A stretch of 48,139 bases of DNA from Acidimicrobiaceae bacterium (GTDB taxonomy: Bacteria > Actinomycetota > Acidimicrobiia > Acidimicrobiales > MedAcidi-G1). Under the pieces are notes generated by a model. It did not search any database and was not told the DNA's origin. It worked only from the letters and a program-made list of their open reading frames with translations. Shown here piece after piece: positions 15,947 to 24,580 of this stretch (positions are counted from its first letter, which is position 1; each line of letters begins with the position of its first letter). Both the position numbers and the translations under genes were made by a program. The stretch is from positions 1-48,139 of the forward strand of contig PBDJ01000042.1 in assembly GCA_002717365.1 (NCBI GenBank). Reading direction: 5' to 3'.

Positions 15947-17563
15947 TTAACTGACGTCGGCCATCAGGATTGGCGGGTTCTTGATGTGGGTGACCGTGGG
16001 CTGTGGGCCGACCACGTCGGAGGCCATTTCCAGGGCGTCCTGCAGGGTAGAGGCTGGCTGGAAGCCCATCCTGCGTACTGCGGCCGGATCACCGCCCACT
16101 ACGACTACTCGGCCGAGGTGCTGAAGGGCGTGGCTGCCCCAGTACCACATGTAGAAGGGGTGGACACCGTGGTAGGCGTAGGAGTTCCGATACAAGTGGA
16201 TATACCACTCGTCCTCAGCGAACTGCTTTTCGTACTTACGCTCGATCTCGACCGGGTCGGTGGTGTCGGCTAGCACCTGCTCGAAGAAGTCGATATAGCT
16301 GGGGTGGTGGACGGGATGGAACTCCCACGCGGTGGGGTGGCTCATGATGAGCACGCCGCCTTCCCGGACCAGCGGTCGGCCTCGGTACAGGTTGAAGAAG
16401 TACCCAAGGCCTAGGCACATGACCAGGATCGGGTTCATGATCGAGTTGACGTTGTAGGGGCAGATATAGGGAAGCCCCATAGTCAAGACATCGGTCTGGC
16501 CCTCCACGGGAACGAGGTGCTGGCGGTAGACGTTGGCTGTAGTGACCTCGTGTACCGCCTCCACCTCACCGGCCTGTACCGACGTGAGGGCGTACGGGGC
16601 CTGCCAGGACGAGAAGACCTTCCGCTTGGCCGACGACGGCATCACGTCCAGGCCTGCCTTCATGGCCAGGAACTGCATGCGATCCCGGGTCGACCATTCC
16701 CACTCTCGCTTCTGGAGTAGGGCCAGAGGACCCTCGCGGCCAAAGGTGTCGTTGTTGACCGTGGTCTCGATCTGGAAGATCTTCACTCCGGCGTCCCGGA
16801 TGACCTTGCCCATCCGCCAGTTGGAGGCGTGCAAAGCCGAACTTTCTTGGTCCATAAACGACCGGGAGCTCTGCATGGTGTGGACGTTGTGGTGGTGACG
16901 CAGGCCCGTGTAGCCGGACAAGCCGGTGGCCGTGCTCTTGTGGCCACCATCCATGGCCACAAGGTTGATGTTGACGTAAACCACCAGGTCGCTTTCAGCG
17001 GCCCGCCGGCTGAACTGCACGTCTTCACCATGAGGGGTCTCGCCCAGTACCACCATGCCGTCCGGATCCTCGGCGTCGTGGTTGTAGAGGCGGCCGTCGG
17101 GAGCGAAGGCGTCGTACACCCGGTCGCCTACCGCATGGCGTAGTTCGTCCTCGGTCATTCGCCGGTGAATAGCCAGGGCAGCGATCAGGTGGACGTCGTC
17201 CACGCCGGCCTCGGCGGCTAGGTCCAGCACGGCCTCGATGACCCGCTGGCGAATGTCTGGACGGCGCATGGGTGGTAGAGGGAGCGAGATGTCGTCAAAG
17301 GCGACAGTCAATTTCATGCCAGCGTGCAACAGGGCCCGGAGGGGTTCCGAATCGCCGATCGGGTTATCCAGAGCATGCCGGATAGCGCCGTCAGGATCGG
17401 CCAGACCCTCGAGGGGTTCGGCAGGGTAGATGACCCGGGATCGGCCAGCCGGGAGCTTCTCCATGCGGAAGCCCTCCCCGTGGTGAAACACGATGGGCGG
17501 GCTGTTGCGGTCCACGTCGAGGACGAAGCCGGGTCGGGGTGCGAGGTGGCGTCCGTTGCTCAC
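15947..17563 (-). CDS. LarA-like (DUF2088) protein
   Basis: The 538-residue protein has the lactate-racemase N-terminal domain. Landmarks align with LarA: AIHRRMTEDEL (H133, like LarA H108), YNHDAED (H162) and MDGGHKS (K209, at the place of the lysine that holds the nickel-pincer nucleotide). The C-terminal half (about 300-538) is not the usual LarA domain and has a Trp/Tyr-rich end (FYMWYWGSHALQHLG). The family includes racemases and epimerases of 2-hydroxyacids, though most members are uncharacterised. The cofactor genes larB/C/E are not in this window. It overlaps the dehydrogenase gene by four bases, so it is translationally coupled in the lipid-type operon. Its reaction is unknown. Confidence 0.72.
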   Translation of the reverse strand: MSNGRHLAPRPGFVLDVDRNSPPIVFHHGEGFRMEKLPAGRSRVIYPAEPLEGLADPDGAIRHALDNPIGDSEPLRALLHAGMKLTVAFDDISLPLPPMRRPDIRQRVIEAVLDLAAEAGVDDVHLIAALAIHRRMTEDELRHAVGDRVYDAFAPDGRLYNHDAEDPDGMVVLGETPHGEDVQFSRRAAESDLVVYVNINLVAMDGGHKSTATGLSGYTGLRHHHNVHTMQSSRSFMDQESSALHASNWRMGKVIRDAGVKIFQIETTVNNDTFGREGPLALLQKREWEWSTRDRMQFLAMKAGLDVMPSSAKRKVFSSWQAPYALTSVQAGEVEAVHEVTTANVYRQHLVPVEGQTDVLTMGLPYICPYNVNSIMNPILVMCLGLGYFFNLYRGRPLVREGGVLIMSHPTAWEFHPVHHPSYIDFFEQVLADTTDPVEIERKYEKQFAEDEWYIHLYRNSYAYHGVHPFYMWYWGSHALQHLGRVVVVGGDPAAVRRMGFQPASTLQDALEMASDVVGPQPTVTHIKNPPILMADVS

Positions 17564-18768
17564 AGGTCGTTGCGCTCCTTCTCATCTCGGAGGTCGAAGG
17601 CGATCTTGGTGGCTCCTCGCCGGCCGGCCGCAGCGGCGTGCTCCAGGGCTTCGCGGTAGCGGGAAAGCGGGTAGGTGGCGGTCACTAGACGGCCCAAATC
17701 AGCGTCGCGGACCAGATCGGTGGCTAGGTCAAAAGTGCGACGCGTGGTTCCGTCGGCCAGGGATTCGGTGCCGTAGGTGTAGGCACCGACCAACTCGACC
17801 TCTCGGTGCCACAAGGGGGTCAGTTCCAAGGTGACCTCGGAGGGCATGCCGACCAAGACGATGCGTCCCCGGGGACGGACGACGGCCAGGGCATCAGCCA
17901 AACTGGACGAGGACCCGACGCAGTCCACGACCACGTCAGCACCCCCGGTGAGGCGGTCCACAACCCCCTCGGAGGCTTCACCGATGGCCCGGCTGCCGGT
18001 AGCCCGTCGGACGGCCCGTCGAACTTCGTCGGGAGCGATCACCAGATCAGCTCCCAGCACAGCGGCCATCCGGCGCTGTTCGGGATAGCGGGCGGTGGCC
18101 AGAATGGTCCGGGGTGTGGTGAAAGTCCGAAGAGCGGCCAGCGAGACCTGGCCAAGAGTTCCCGCTCCCAGGACAACCACTACGGCGTTGTCGGGCACCC
18201 GGGCGGCCAAGGCGGCGTGGATGCCACACGCCGTGGGCTCCACCATGACGGCCGCCGAGTCATCGAGATCGTCGGGAACTTGGTGGAGTTGGGTGGGATG
18301 GGCGGTGAACGCGGTGGCCCAGCCACCGCCCGTGTCGTGACACGAGCCAGTCTGGATACCCGGCTCTAGGGTCCCAAACGAGGTGTGCTGGCAGTTGCCG
18401 AGGTGACCGTCGGCGCATGGCGGACAGGTCGGCTGCAGGTTACGGCTCACACAACCTAGAACTGGCTCGAGGACGACCCGGGAGCCGTCATCCAGGTCCC
18501 CGACCACCTCGTGGCCAGGGACGAACGGAAAGGACACCAGCGGTTCGAAGTAGCGCGCGGAGCGACCGTCCACGGTGGCTAGATCAGAGCCACAGATCCC
18601 AGAAAGGCGGGGTCGAACTTTCACCCAATCAGGTCCCGGCGGGGTGGGAGGATCCATGTCGACGAGGTTTAGCGGACCAGCCGACGCTCCGCGACCAGGC
18701 ACAAACCCGCCGGCGATTCGGGCCGCCGCGTAGCGGGGCAGATTACGGCGGAACTGCAGGGCCTTCAC
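17560..18768 (-). CDS. Zinc-dependent medium-chain alcohol dehydrogenase
   Basis: The 402-residue MDR-family dehydrogenase has the catalytic-zinc residues C59 (GICGSD) and H86-E87 (PGHEVVG). A structural-zinc Cys cluster covers C106-C126, including CPPCADGHLGNC. The Rossmann motif is VLGAGTLGQVS. It could oxidise or reduce the alcohol/aldehyde pair generated by the neighbouring acyl-CoA reductase, using NAD(P). It overlaps both neighbours by four bases (reductase upstream, LarA-like protein downstream), so the three are translationally coupled. The substrate is inferred from context only. Confidence 0.85.
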   Translation of the reverse strand: MKALQFRRNLPRYAAARIAGGFVPGRGASAGPLNLVDMDPPTPPGPDWVKVRPRLSGICGSDLATVDGRSARYFEPLVSFPFVPGHEVVGDLDDGSRVVLEPVLGCVSRNLQPTCPPCADGHLGNCQHTSFGTLEPGIQTGSCHDTGGGWATAFTAHPTQLHQVPDDLDDSAAVMVEPTACGIHAALAARVPDNAVVVVLGAGTLGQVSLAALRTFTTPRTILATARYPEQRRMAAVLGADLVIAPDEVRRAVRRATGSRAIGEASEGVVDRLTGGADVVVDCVGSSSSLADALAVVRPRGRIVLVGMPSEVTLELTPLWHREVELVGAYTYGTESLADGTTRRTFDLATDLVRDADLGRLVTATYPLSRYREALEHAAAAGRRGATKIAFDLRDEKERNDL

Positions 18769-21092
18769 CGGCCGGCCCTCCCCGCGGGGGCTAGGGGTAG
18801 CAGATTGCGTCGCATACCGGGCGACTTGCGGAAGTCTTCAACTAGCCAGCCGCGCTTACGGGCAATGCCGGCAAGCCGCGTCTCCGGGTTGACGGCTACT
18901 GGGAAGCCAACGGCCTCCAGCATGGGTAGGTCGCTTGCCGAATCGGCGTAGGCCACTGATTCACGAAGGTCCAAGTCGCGGGCCGCGGCGTGGTCGAGGA
19001 GAGCTTGGTAGCGGGCCTCCCCAGTGGGAGGAACGGTGGTTAGACGGCCGTTGTAGGTGCCGTCGACCACCCCCAGTTCAGCCGACACGATGTCGTCAAA
19101 CAGAGGGCGGAACGGTTCGACCACGAAATTCAAGGCTCCGGTGATTAGGACGGTGTGGTGGCCGAGGTTCCGATGTTCGCGGACCCGTCGGATACCAGTC
19201 GGGAATGACTTGGCCAGTATTAGTTCGCTGAACTTTTCCAGACTGTCGACGGCGATCTGATCGACCGGCGCGCCCTCGTAGCGCCGATAGAAGTGGCGTA
19301 GGAAGTCGCTGCGATCCTTTCTGTCGAGTGACAACAGAGTGGGGATTTCGGCCACCAGCCCGGCCACGAAGCGGGCCCGGTCTCGACCTCGCAGGCGATG
19401 GCTGCCCAGCCAGGCGTAAGACGCCACGACGTTGGAGGCAATCAGGGTGTTCTCGAGGTCGAAGGCCACCAGTTGTCGTTCCGGTGCCAGGATCTGTCGC
19501 CTAAGGCGGGCTGACCGGCTCTCGCCGCCCCGAGCCGGTGGCTTCATGGGCACCCGGCCGGCTCGGACCACTGACGGCAGATGCACCTCAGGGGCGTAGT
19601 GGTCCCAGTCGATAACTCGGGGGTCGAAGCAGAAGGACTGCCGGTCGGCGTCGTCTAACGAGTCCCACAGGCCGAGGAGGTTGTCGAGGCCGTAGACGGC
19701 CTCGCATTCTGCGTAGGCGCCATACAGGTCGACGTAGCCTTCGGCTCGACGGACCAGCTCGCGCCGCTCCTCGAGGCGTGCTCCTGCCTCGGCTTGGCGG
19801 CCTCGGACAGGTAATACGTCGAACACTTTCTGAGCCCGGTCCAGGGCGGTGCCGGCCCGTTCCAGTTGCTTCTTGACGCGGCCTCGGCCCGGAAATGACC
19901 ACTCGGGAACCGGAATGGGCTGTCCTATATCGTCGTAGATGGGGTGCTCGGTGAACCATTCGCGAACCATGTCTACGAGGTGGCCGTAGCGGAGAGGGTT
20001 CACGCTGCCCGACGCCACCTGGACGATGTCGTCGCCATCGTCCGGTCCGAGCGGGCCACGGGCAGCCACGGCGCAGATGGCGGCCACCACGAAGTCGACT
20101 GGAATGACGTCAATGGTGCCTTCGGGGACCCCGGGGAATTCCTTCAGGAGGCCCCGGGCGTAGGAGATGATGACCGGCTCGGCCATCCGGAAGCCTCGGA
20201 TCCAGCCCGGAGAGGGGTCGGCTAGTGCTGATTCGATGATGGCCGGGCGCACCACGCTGATTGGCACGTTGCCTGCCACCTCAGCCGACGCGATCTCACC
20301 GAGAGCCTTGGTATAAGCGTATGCATCAGGAAAGCCCAGCGAGGAGGCCCGAGCCACGCCAGCCTCGGCCATCCGGTCATCCACCCACCGGGAGCGCAAT
20401 TGCTCGGTCTTGGCGGCCAGGCTGGGAGTGCCGGCGGCCCCCAGTTCGCCGTGGGCCTGTTCGCGGAAGTCTTGGAGACGTTCCGGGGTCCGGCTGTCGG
20501 TCTCCGTTTCATTCCGGATTCTACGAGCCGAGTCCACTTCGGTCCGCCAGTCCACGTCGACGAAGAAGGGGCTGGCATCCACAGATTCCTCGGGGGCGGC
20601 GCCTCGCCGGCTTCCGGCCACGTAACAGGTGGAGACGGCGACGAGGTGGGGTGCTACGCCCAGCTCGGCCAGAGTCTGGACAATCCGGACCGGGCCTAGA
20701 AGGTTGACCTCGACGGCTTGATCGAGGGGGGAGTCGAAACTCACGGCGGCTGCCGAGTGGATGACGAGGTCACAGGAAGCGAGGGCGGCTCTGCCCTCTT
20801 CGTCCAGGCCGAGACCGTCGACAGTTACGTCGCCGGCTACCGCAGTGATCCGACGGTTGGCCATTTGGGCGAATGCTTCAGATCCCAAGTCGGCTCGAAG
20901 GCGCTCGAAGGCGTCGTTGCGCAGGATGTCTCGTTCTACCCGCCGGTCTGCGCCCCGTCGGCCTGGACGTACGACCAAGACCAGTTCACAGTCCGGGGCG
21001 CAGCGCAGGAGACGTTCCACGAGGGCGGTGCCGAGAAAGCCGGTGCTTCCTGTGATGGCGATGCGGCGTCCGGTCAGTTTCTCGGGGATCAC
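18765..21092 (-). CDS. Fatty acyl-CoA reductase fused to a HAD-IB domain
   Basis: This is a 775-residue two-domain protein. The N-terminal part (about 1-500) is a NAD_binding_4 / male-sterility-type acyl-CoA reductase: GSTGFLG (residues 15-21), the active YxxxK in DAYAYTKALGE, and VVRPAIIES. Such domains reduce long-chain acyl-CoA to aldehyde or alcohol. The C-terminal part (about 540-775) is a HAD-IB hydrolase-like domain with motif I FDLENTL, motif II LITGAL and motif IV AYADSASDLPML. Motif I normally reads DxDxT. Here D545 is kept but the second Asp is Glu (E547), so phosphatase activity may be altered or lost. It heads the operon and faces the TetR gene. Confidence 0.85.
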   Translation of the reverse strand: MIPEKLTGRRIAITGSTGFLGTALVERLLRCAPDCELVLVVRPGRRGADRRVERDILRNDAFERLRADLGSEAFAQMANRRITAVAGDVTVDGLGLDEEGRAALASCDLVIHSAAAVSFDSPLDQAVEVNLLGPVRIVQTLAELGVAPHLVAVSTCYVAGSRRGAAPEESVDASPFFVDVDWRTEVDSARRIRNETETDSRTPERLQDFREQAHGELGAAGTPSLAAKTEQLRSRWVDDRMAEAGVARASSLGFPDAYAYTKALGEIASAEVAGNVPISVVRPAIIESALADPSPGWIRGFRMAEPVIISYARGLLKEFPGVPEGTIDVIPVDFVVAAICAVAARGPLGPDDGDDIVQVASGSVNPLRYGHLVDMVREWFTEHPIYDDIGQPIPVPEWSFPGRGRVKKQLERAGTALDRAQKVFDVLPVRGRQAEAGARLEERRELVRRAEGYVDLYGAYAECEAVYGLDNLLGLWDSLDDADRQSFCFDPRVIDWDHYAPEVHLPSVVRAGRVPMKPPARGGESRSARLRRQILAPERQLVAFDLENTLIASNVVASYAWLGSHRLRGRDRARFVAGLVAEIPTLLSLDRKDRSDFLRHFYRRYEGAPVDQIAVDSLEKFSELILAKSFPTGIRRVREHRNLGHHTVLITGALNFVVEPFRPLFDDIVSAELGVVDGTYNGRLTTVPPTGEARYQALLDHAAARDLDLRESVAYADSASDLPMLEAVGFPVAVNPETRLAGIARKRGWLVEDFRKSPGMRRNLLPLAPAGRAGR

Positions 21093-21102
21093 CTCAGTTG
21101 TC

Positions 21103-21134
21103 TACCAGATGGTCAGGTAATTTACCAATTGGTA
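21103..21134. promoter_or_regulatory. Tandem palindromes, probable TetR operator
   Basis: Two related palindromes lie in the 65 bases between the divergent reductase and TetR starts: TACCAGATGGTCA (imperfect, 21103-21115) and TACCAATTGGTA (perfect 12-mer, 21123-21134). Their centres are 20 bases apart, about two helical turns. TetR-family dimers commonly bind such sites in pairs next to their own gene. Confidence 0.7.
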
Positions 21135-21157
21135 GAGAAGCGGACTACGGTGGTCCC

Positions 21158-21766
21158 GTGGCGAAGACCGAAACTCCTGGTGGTACCAAGGACCGGGTAC
21201 TGGACGCAGCCTTGGCCTCATTTGGCACTGCTGGGTATGACGGCACCTCCCTAGATGACCTGGCTATCGGCCTGGGAATCCGCAAGCAGACGATTCTCTA
21301 TCACTTCGTCTCCAAGCGGGGCTTACTAAACGCCGTAGTTGACCGGTGCGCTGGCGAGATGTCGTCCGCCCTGGAGGAGGCGCTAGTCGACGATCAGCCG
21401 GACGGTGATCGAGTAGAAGCCATGGTGCGGGCCGTGTTCCGGGTGGCTCTCGACCAGCCGGTCCTGCTTGGTCTGCTCCGGGAGGTCAGTCGACCCAACT
21501 CGCCGGGGGCCCAACGCCTCCGAGGACACCTGGAGCCGCTGTTGGCCCGGGCCCGGGTGTGGATGGAGGCCGAGATGGCCGCTGGACGGATGCGGCGGAC
21601 CGACGCTCAACTCCTGTTGCTCAGCGCTTATTCCACCGTGGTTGGCGTGGCTACCGAGATTGAAGTCCTTCGGGCTGCTGGAGTGGGGCCTACCCTCCGG
21701 CCGGTCGTACAGCGCCGACGTGAGCTACTCCGGTTTCTGCGGGCCTCAGTCGACCCGGCAACCTGA
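21158..21766 (+). CDS. TetR-family transcriptional regulator
   Basis: This is a 202-residue TetR protein. The HTH lies near residues 29-48 (TSLDDLAIGLGIRKQTILYHF), in the usual place after ASFGTAGYDG. The C-terminal ligand domain is helical and of normal length. I start it at GTG 21158, because the longer frame back to 21098 reads through the palindromic operator. It is divergent from the acyl-CoA reductase operon and most likely represses both itself and that operon. The ligand is plausibly an acyl-CoA or lipid intermediate, which is inferred. Confidence 0.9.
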   Translation: MAKTETPGGTKDRVLDAALASFGTAGYDGTSLDDLAIGLGIRKQTILYHFVSKRGLLNAVVDRCAGEMSSALEEALVDDQPDGDRVEAMVRAVFRVALDQPVLLGLLREVSRPNSPGAQRLRGHLEPLLARARVWMEAEMAAGRMRRTDAQLLLLSAYSTVVGVATEIEVLRAAGVGPTLRPVVQRRRELLRFLRASVDPAT

Positions 21767-21776
21767 CCTCGACCGG

Positions 21777-22859
21777 TCAGCGCTCCGTGTTGCGGCGCCG
21801 GCGTGCGTGGCGTTCCAAAGCCAGATCGACTAACCGGTCAATGAGGGCCGGATAGGACAGGCCCGCCTTCTGCCACAACCGCGGGTACATCGAAATGGGC
21901 GTAAACCCGGGGATGGTGTTCACCTCGTTGAGGAGCATCCGACCGTCATCGGCCAGAAAGAAATCCACCCGAGCCATACCCGAACACCGCAGGGCGATGA
22001 ATGCCCGAGCGGCCATCTCTTGGAACCCGACGGTGATATCCGGAGCGAGGTCGGGTTCGTCGATTAGCTCGGCGGCATCGGTTTCGTACTTGTCGGCGTA
22101 ACTGTAGAAGGCCTCGCCGGGACGGATCTCTCCGGGGCCCGACACCTGGGGAATACGGTCACCCAGTACCGCCAGTTCGATTTCTCGTCCGGTGACGGCT
22201 TCCTCCACCACCACCCACTCGTCGTAGGAGGCGGCATCGGCCAGGGCGGCGTCCAACGAGGTCACGTCGCCGGCGGGCGCCACGCCCACCGACGAGCCCA
22301 GATTCGCCGGCTTAACGAACACGCGCGGTCCCAGCTCAGACAGGAGGGACTCCAGGGTCGCCCGGTGGCCCTCTGAACCCTTCTCGGTCAACTGGTCGGC
22401 GTGGAGCCCCCGGTAGCGAGCCTGGGGAAGACCGTGGTGGGTCACTATCTCCTTGGCGGCCAGTTTGTCCATGGCCAGAGCGGAGCCCAATACTCCGCTT
22501 CCCACGTAGGGAATGTCGGCCATCTCGAGAAGGCCCTGCAGGGTGCCGTCCTCGCCGAAGGGACCATGGACGAGGGGGAATACGACCACCGGGCCTTCAG
22601 CCGACATTTCGGCAAGGCGGGGGAACGGGTCCCAGGCGGGTCCGTTCGGATCCAGCCGGTCACCGAGTGAGCCGACGGCCAGCGCAGCAGCAGAGGAATC
22701 AGCCGACATCCACTGACCGTCGCGGGCAATACCCACAGGGACGATCTCGTAGGTATCGGGGTCCGCAGCGGCTAGGACGTGACGGGCCGATATGCAGGAC
22801 ACGTCGTGCTCGGCGCTGCGGCCCCCGAACAGCACAACGAGACGACGGCGTGTGACCAC
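21777..22859 (-). CDS. ddl: D-alanine--D-alanine ligase
   Basis: This 360-residue ATP-grasp enzyme joins two D-Ala for peptidoglycan. Seen: FGGRSAEHDVS at the N-terminus, the LGSSVGV loop, and LNEVNTIPGFTPISMYPRLW with the metal and substrate residues. The omega-loop reads FYSYADKY. The Tyr in this loop is typical of D-Ala-D-Ala enzymes, as opposed to the D-lactate ligases of vancomycin-resistant bacteria. Start at ATG 22859, divergent from murF with only 24 bases between, so the two cell-wall genes share a promoter region. Confidence 0.95.
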   Translation of the reverse strand: MVTRRRLVVLFGGRSAEHDVSCISARHVLAAADPDTYEIVPVGIARDGQWMSADSSAAALAVGSLGDRLDPNGPAWDPFPRLAEMSAEGPVVVFPLVHGPFGEDGTLQGLLEMADIPYVGSGVLGSALAMDKLAAKEIVTHHGLPQARYRGLHADQLTEKGSEGHRATLESLLSELGPRVFVKPANLGSSVGVAPAGDVTSLDAALADAASYDEWVVVEEAVTGREIELAVLGDRIPQVSGPGEIRPGEAFYSYADKYETDAAELIDEPDLAPDITVGFQEMAARAFIALRCSGMARVDFFLADDGRMLLNEVNTIPGFTPISMYPRLWQKAGLSYPALIDRLVDLALERHARRRRNTER

Positions 22860-22883
22860 TCGAGCATCGTAGGGTCACGTCTC

Positions 22884-24191
22884 GTGAGGTTTCGGGCATC
22901 ACAGGCAGCTGTGGCCGTTTGCGGCGATTTGGTCGGCGAAGACGTGCTTCTGGACGGTGCCACTCAGGACTCGCGGGCGGTGACTCCCGGCTGCCTGTTT
23001 GTCCCGCTGGTCGCTGGACGGGACGGCCACGATTTCATCGGGGCGGCAATGGAGGCGGGCGCTGGCGCCCACCTGACCTCGGGCCCGACCGGCCCGGGGA
23101 CGGCCATTCGGGTACCTGACACGACGGTGGCGCTGAGGACTCTGGGCGCGACAGCCCGAGACTCCACCGGGGCTCAGGTGGTCGGGGTCACCGGCAGCGT
23201 GGGCAAGACGTCGACTAAGGACCTGACGGCCGCCGTGCTGGCTCGGACCGGCGAGACCCATGCCGGGGTCCGGTCGTTCAACAACGAGATCGGGGTCCCT
23301 CTGACCCTGCTTGGGGCGGCTGATAACACCCGGTTCCTAGTCGTAGAGATGGGAGCCCGAACCGAGGGCGACATTGCCGGTCTGTGCGCTGTCGCCCGAC
23401 CGGACATAGGGGTGGTGACCACGGTGGCTGCCGCCCACACCGGAGTTTTCGGCTCTCTGCAAGCCGTGGCTCACACTAAGGGCGAGATTCTGGATGGCTT
23501 GCCGCTCGACGGCTGCGCGGTACTCAATGCTGACGCGCCCGACGTGATGGGCCAGGCCGGTCGGGCCCGGTGTCCGGTCCTGACGTTCGGCCACCAGGGC
23601 GAGGTACGAGCCCAGAAGGTGGTGGTAGACGATTTCGCCAGGTCGTCGTTCCGCTTGGAGTCGCCGTGGGGCCGTATCGATGTCCGCCTAGCCGTCCACG
23701 GGGCCCATATGGTCGCCAATGCCTTGGCCGCCGCAGCCACCGGCCTCTTCTTGGATGTCCCGCTGGCCGAAGTGGCAGCCGGTCTGGCCGAGGCACGGCT
23801 CTCTCCGTGGCGAATGGACGTACAGCGTGCCCCCAACGGCCTAACCGTTATCAACGACGCCTACAACGCCAACCCGACTTCCATGCTGGCCAGTCTGGAC
23901 GCCCTGGTTGCCGTGGCCGTGACGGGACGCCGGATCGCCGTGGTGGGTCTTATGGCCGAGTTGGGCGACGAGGAGGCCCCAGCCCACGCTGCTGTGGCCG
24001 AACAGGCCGCGGAACGGGGGATCACTCTGGTAGCAGTGGGGACCGATCTCTACGGGCTCGAACCACTAGCAGAAGATGCCGTTGCCGACCACTTGGACGA
24101 CTTGGCCCTGGGTTCTGCCGACGCGGTACTCGTCAAGGGCAGCCGGGTAGTCGGGTTGGAGGTTCTGGCCGGACACCTACTGGAGGGATGA
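22884..24191 (+). CDS. murF: UDP-MurNAc-tripeptide--D-Ala-D-Ala ligase MurF
   Basis: MurF adds the D-Ala-D-Ala made by Ddl to the UDP-muramyl peptide in the cytosol. The 435-residue protein has the N-terminal Mur domain (DSRAVTPGCLFVPL), the ATP-binding loop VTGSVGKTSTKD near residue 100, the SFNNEIGVPLTLL block specific to MurF, and NDAYNANPTSM in the C-terminal domain. I start at GTG 22884 with AGGG ten bases before it; the frame further upstream overlaps ddl. Divergent with ddl, and functionally the next step. Confidence 0.95.
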   Translation: MRFRASQAAVAVCGDLVGEDVLLDGATQDSRAVTPGCLFVPLVAGRDGHDFIGAAMEAGAGAHLTSGPTGPGTAIRVPDTTVALRTLGATARDSTGAQVVGVTGSVGKTSTKDLTAAVLARTGETHAGVRSFNNEIGVPLTLLGAADNTRFLVVEMGARTEGDIAGLCAVARPDIGVVTTVAAAHTGVFGSLQAVAHTKGEILDGLPLDGCAVLNADAPDVMGQAGRARCPVLTFGHQGEVRAQKVVVDDFARSSFRLESPWGRIDVRLAVHGAHMVANALAAAATGLFLDVPLAEVAAGLAEARLSPWRMDVQRAPNGLTVINDAYNANPTSMLASLDALVAVAVTGRRIAVVGLMAELGDEEAPAHAAVAEQAAERGITLVAVGTDLYGLEPLAEDAVADHLDDLALGSADAVLVKGSRVVGLEVLAGHLLEG

Positions 24192-24202
24192 CCGGACCGA
24201 CT

Positions 24203-24535
24203 TCAGTCGCCGTCGTGCGGTAGCTCGTCGGGGCGCAGCGGAGTGTTGGAGCGGTTCCAGACTGCCAGACGTTCCCCATCGCAGTCGGGGCAGAGGTAGA
24301 CAACGCGCATGGACTGGATTGAGAGCTGGGTGCCTCGGGACTTATCGACGATCGACTGCAGGGCAGTGCGAACGTCGGTCGTCCCACAGGTGGGGCAAGT
24401 CGGAGTCAGGTCACGGACCCACGAAATCTCACATGCCTGACAGGTCACTGTTATGGTCTCCGAGCCGGGGGCACCATCTTGGTGACCGCGGAGGTCCTCA
24501 TCTTCACCGCAGGCCGGACAGGTGATCTCGGTCAT
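24203..24535 (-). CDS. Zinc-ribbon protein of unknown function
   Basis: The 110-residue protein has four CxxC knuckles: C6/C9, C32/C35, C47/C50 and C82/C85, enough for two zinc sites. The segments between are short and charged, with a conserved-looking SIQSMRVVYLCPDC. Such proteins may bind nucleic acid or protein, but no function can be named. It converges on murF (11 bases between stops) and is divergent from the J-domain gene (45 bases between starts). Confidence 0.7.
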   Translation of the reverse strand: MTEITCPACGEDEDLRGHQDGAPGSETITVTCQACEISWVRDLTPTCPTCGTTDVRTALQSIVDKSRGTQLSIQSMRVVYLCPDCDGERLAVWNRSNTPLRPDELPHDGD

Positions 24536-24580
24536 CTACCAGAACGGTAGCGACGGGTAGGTCACCCGTAGGGTGGTCGG

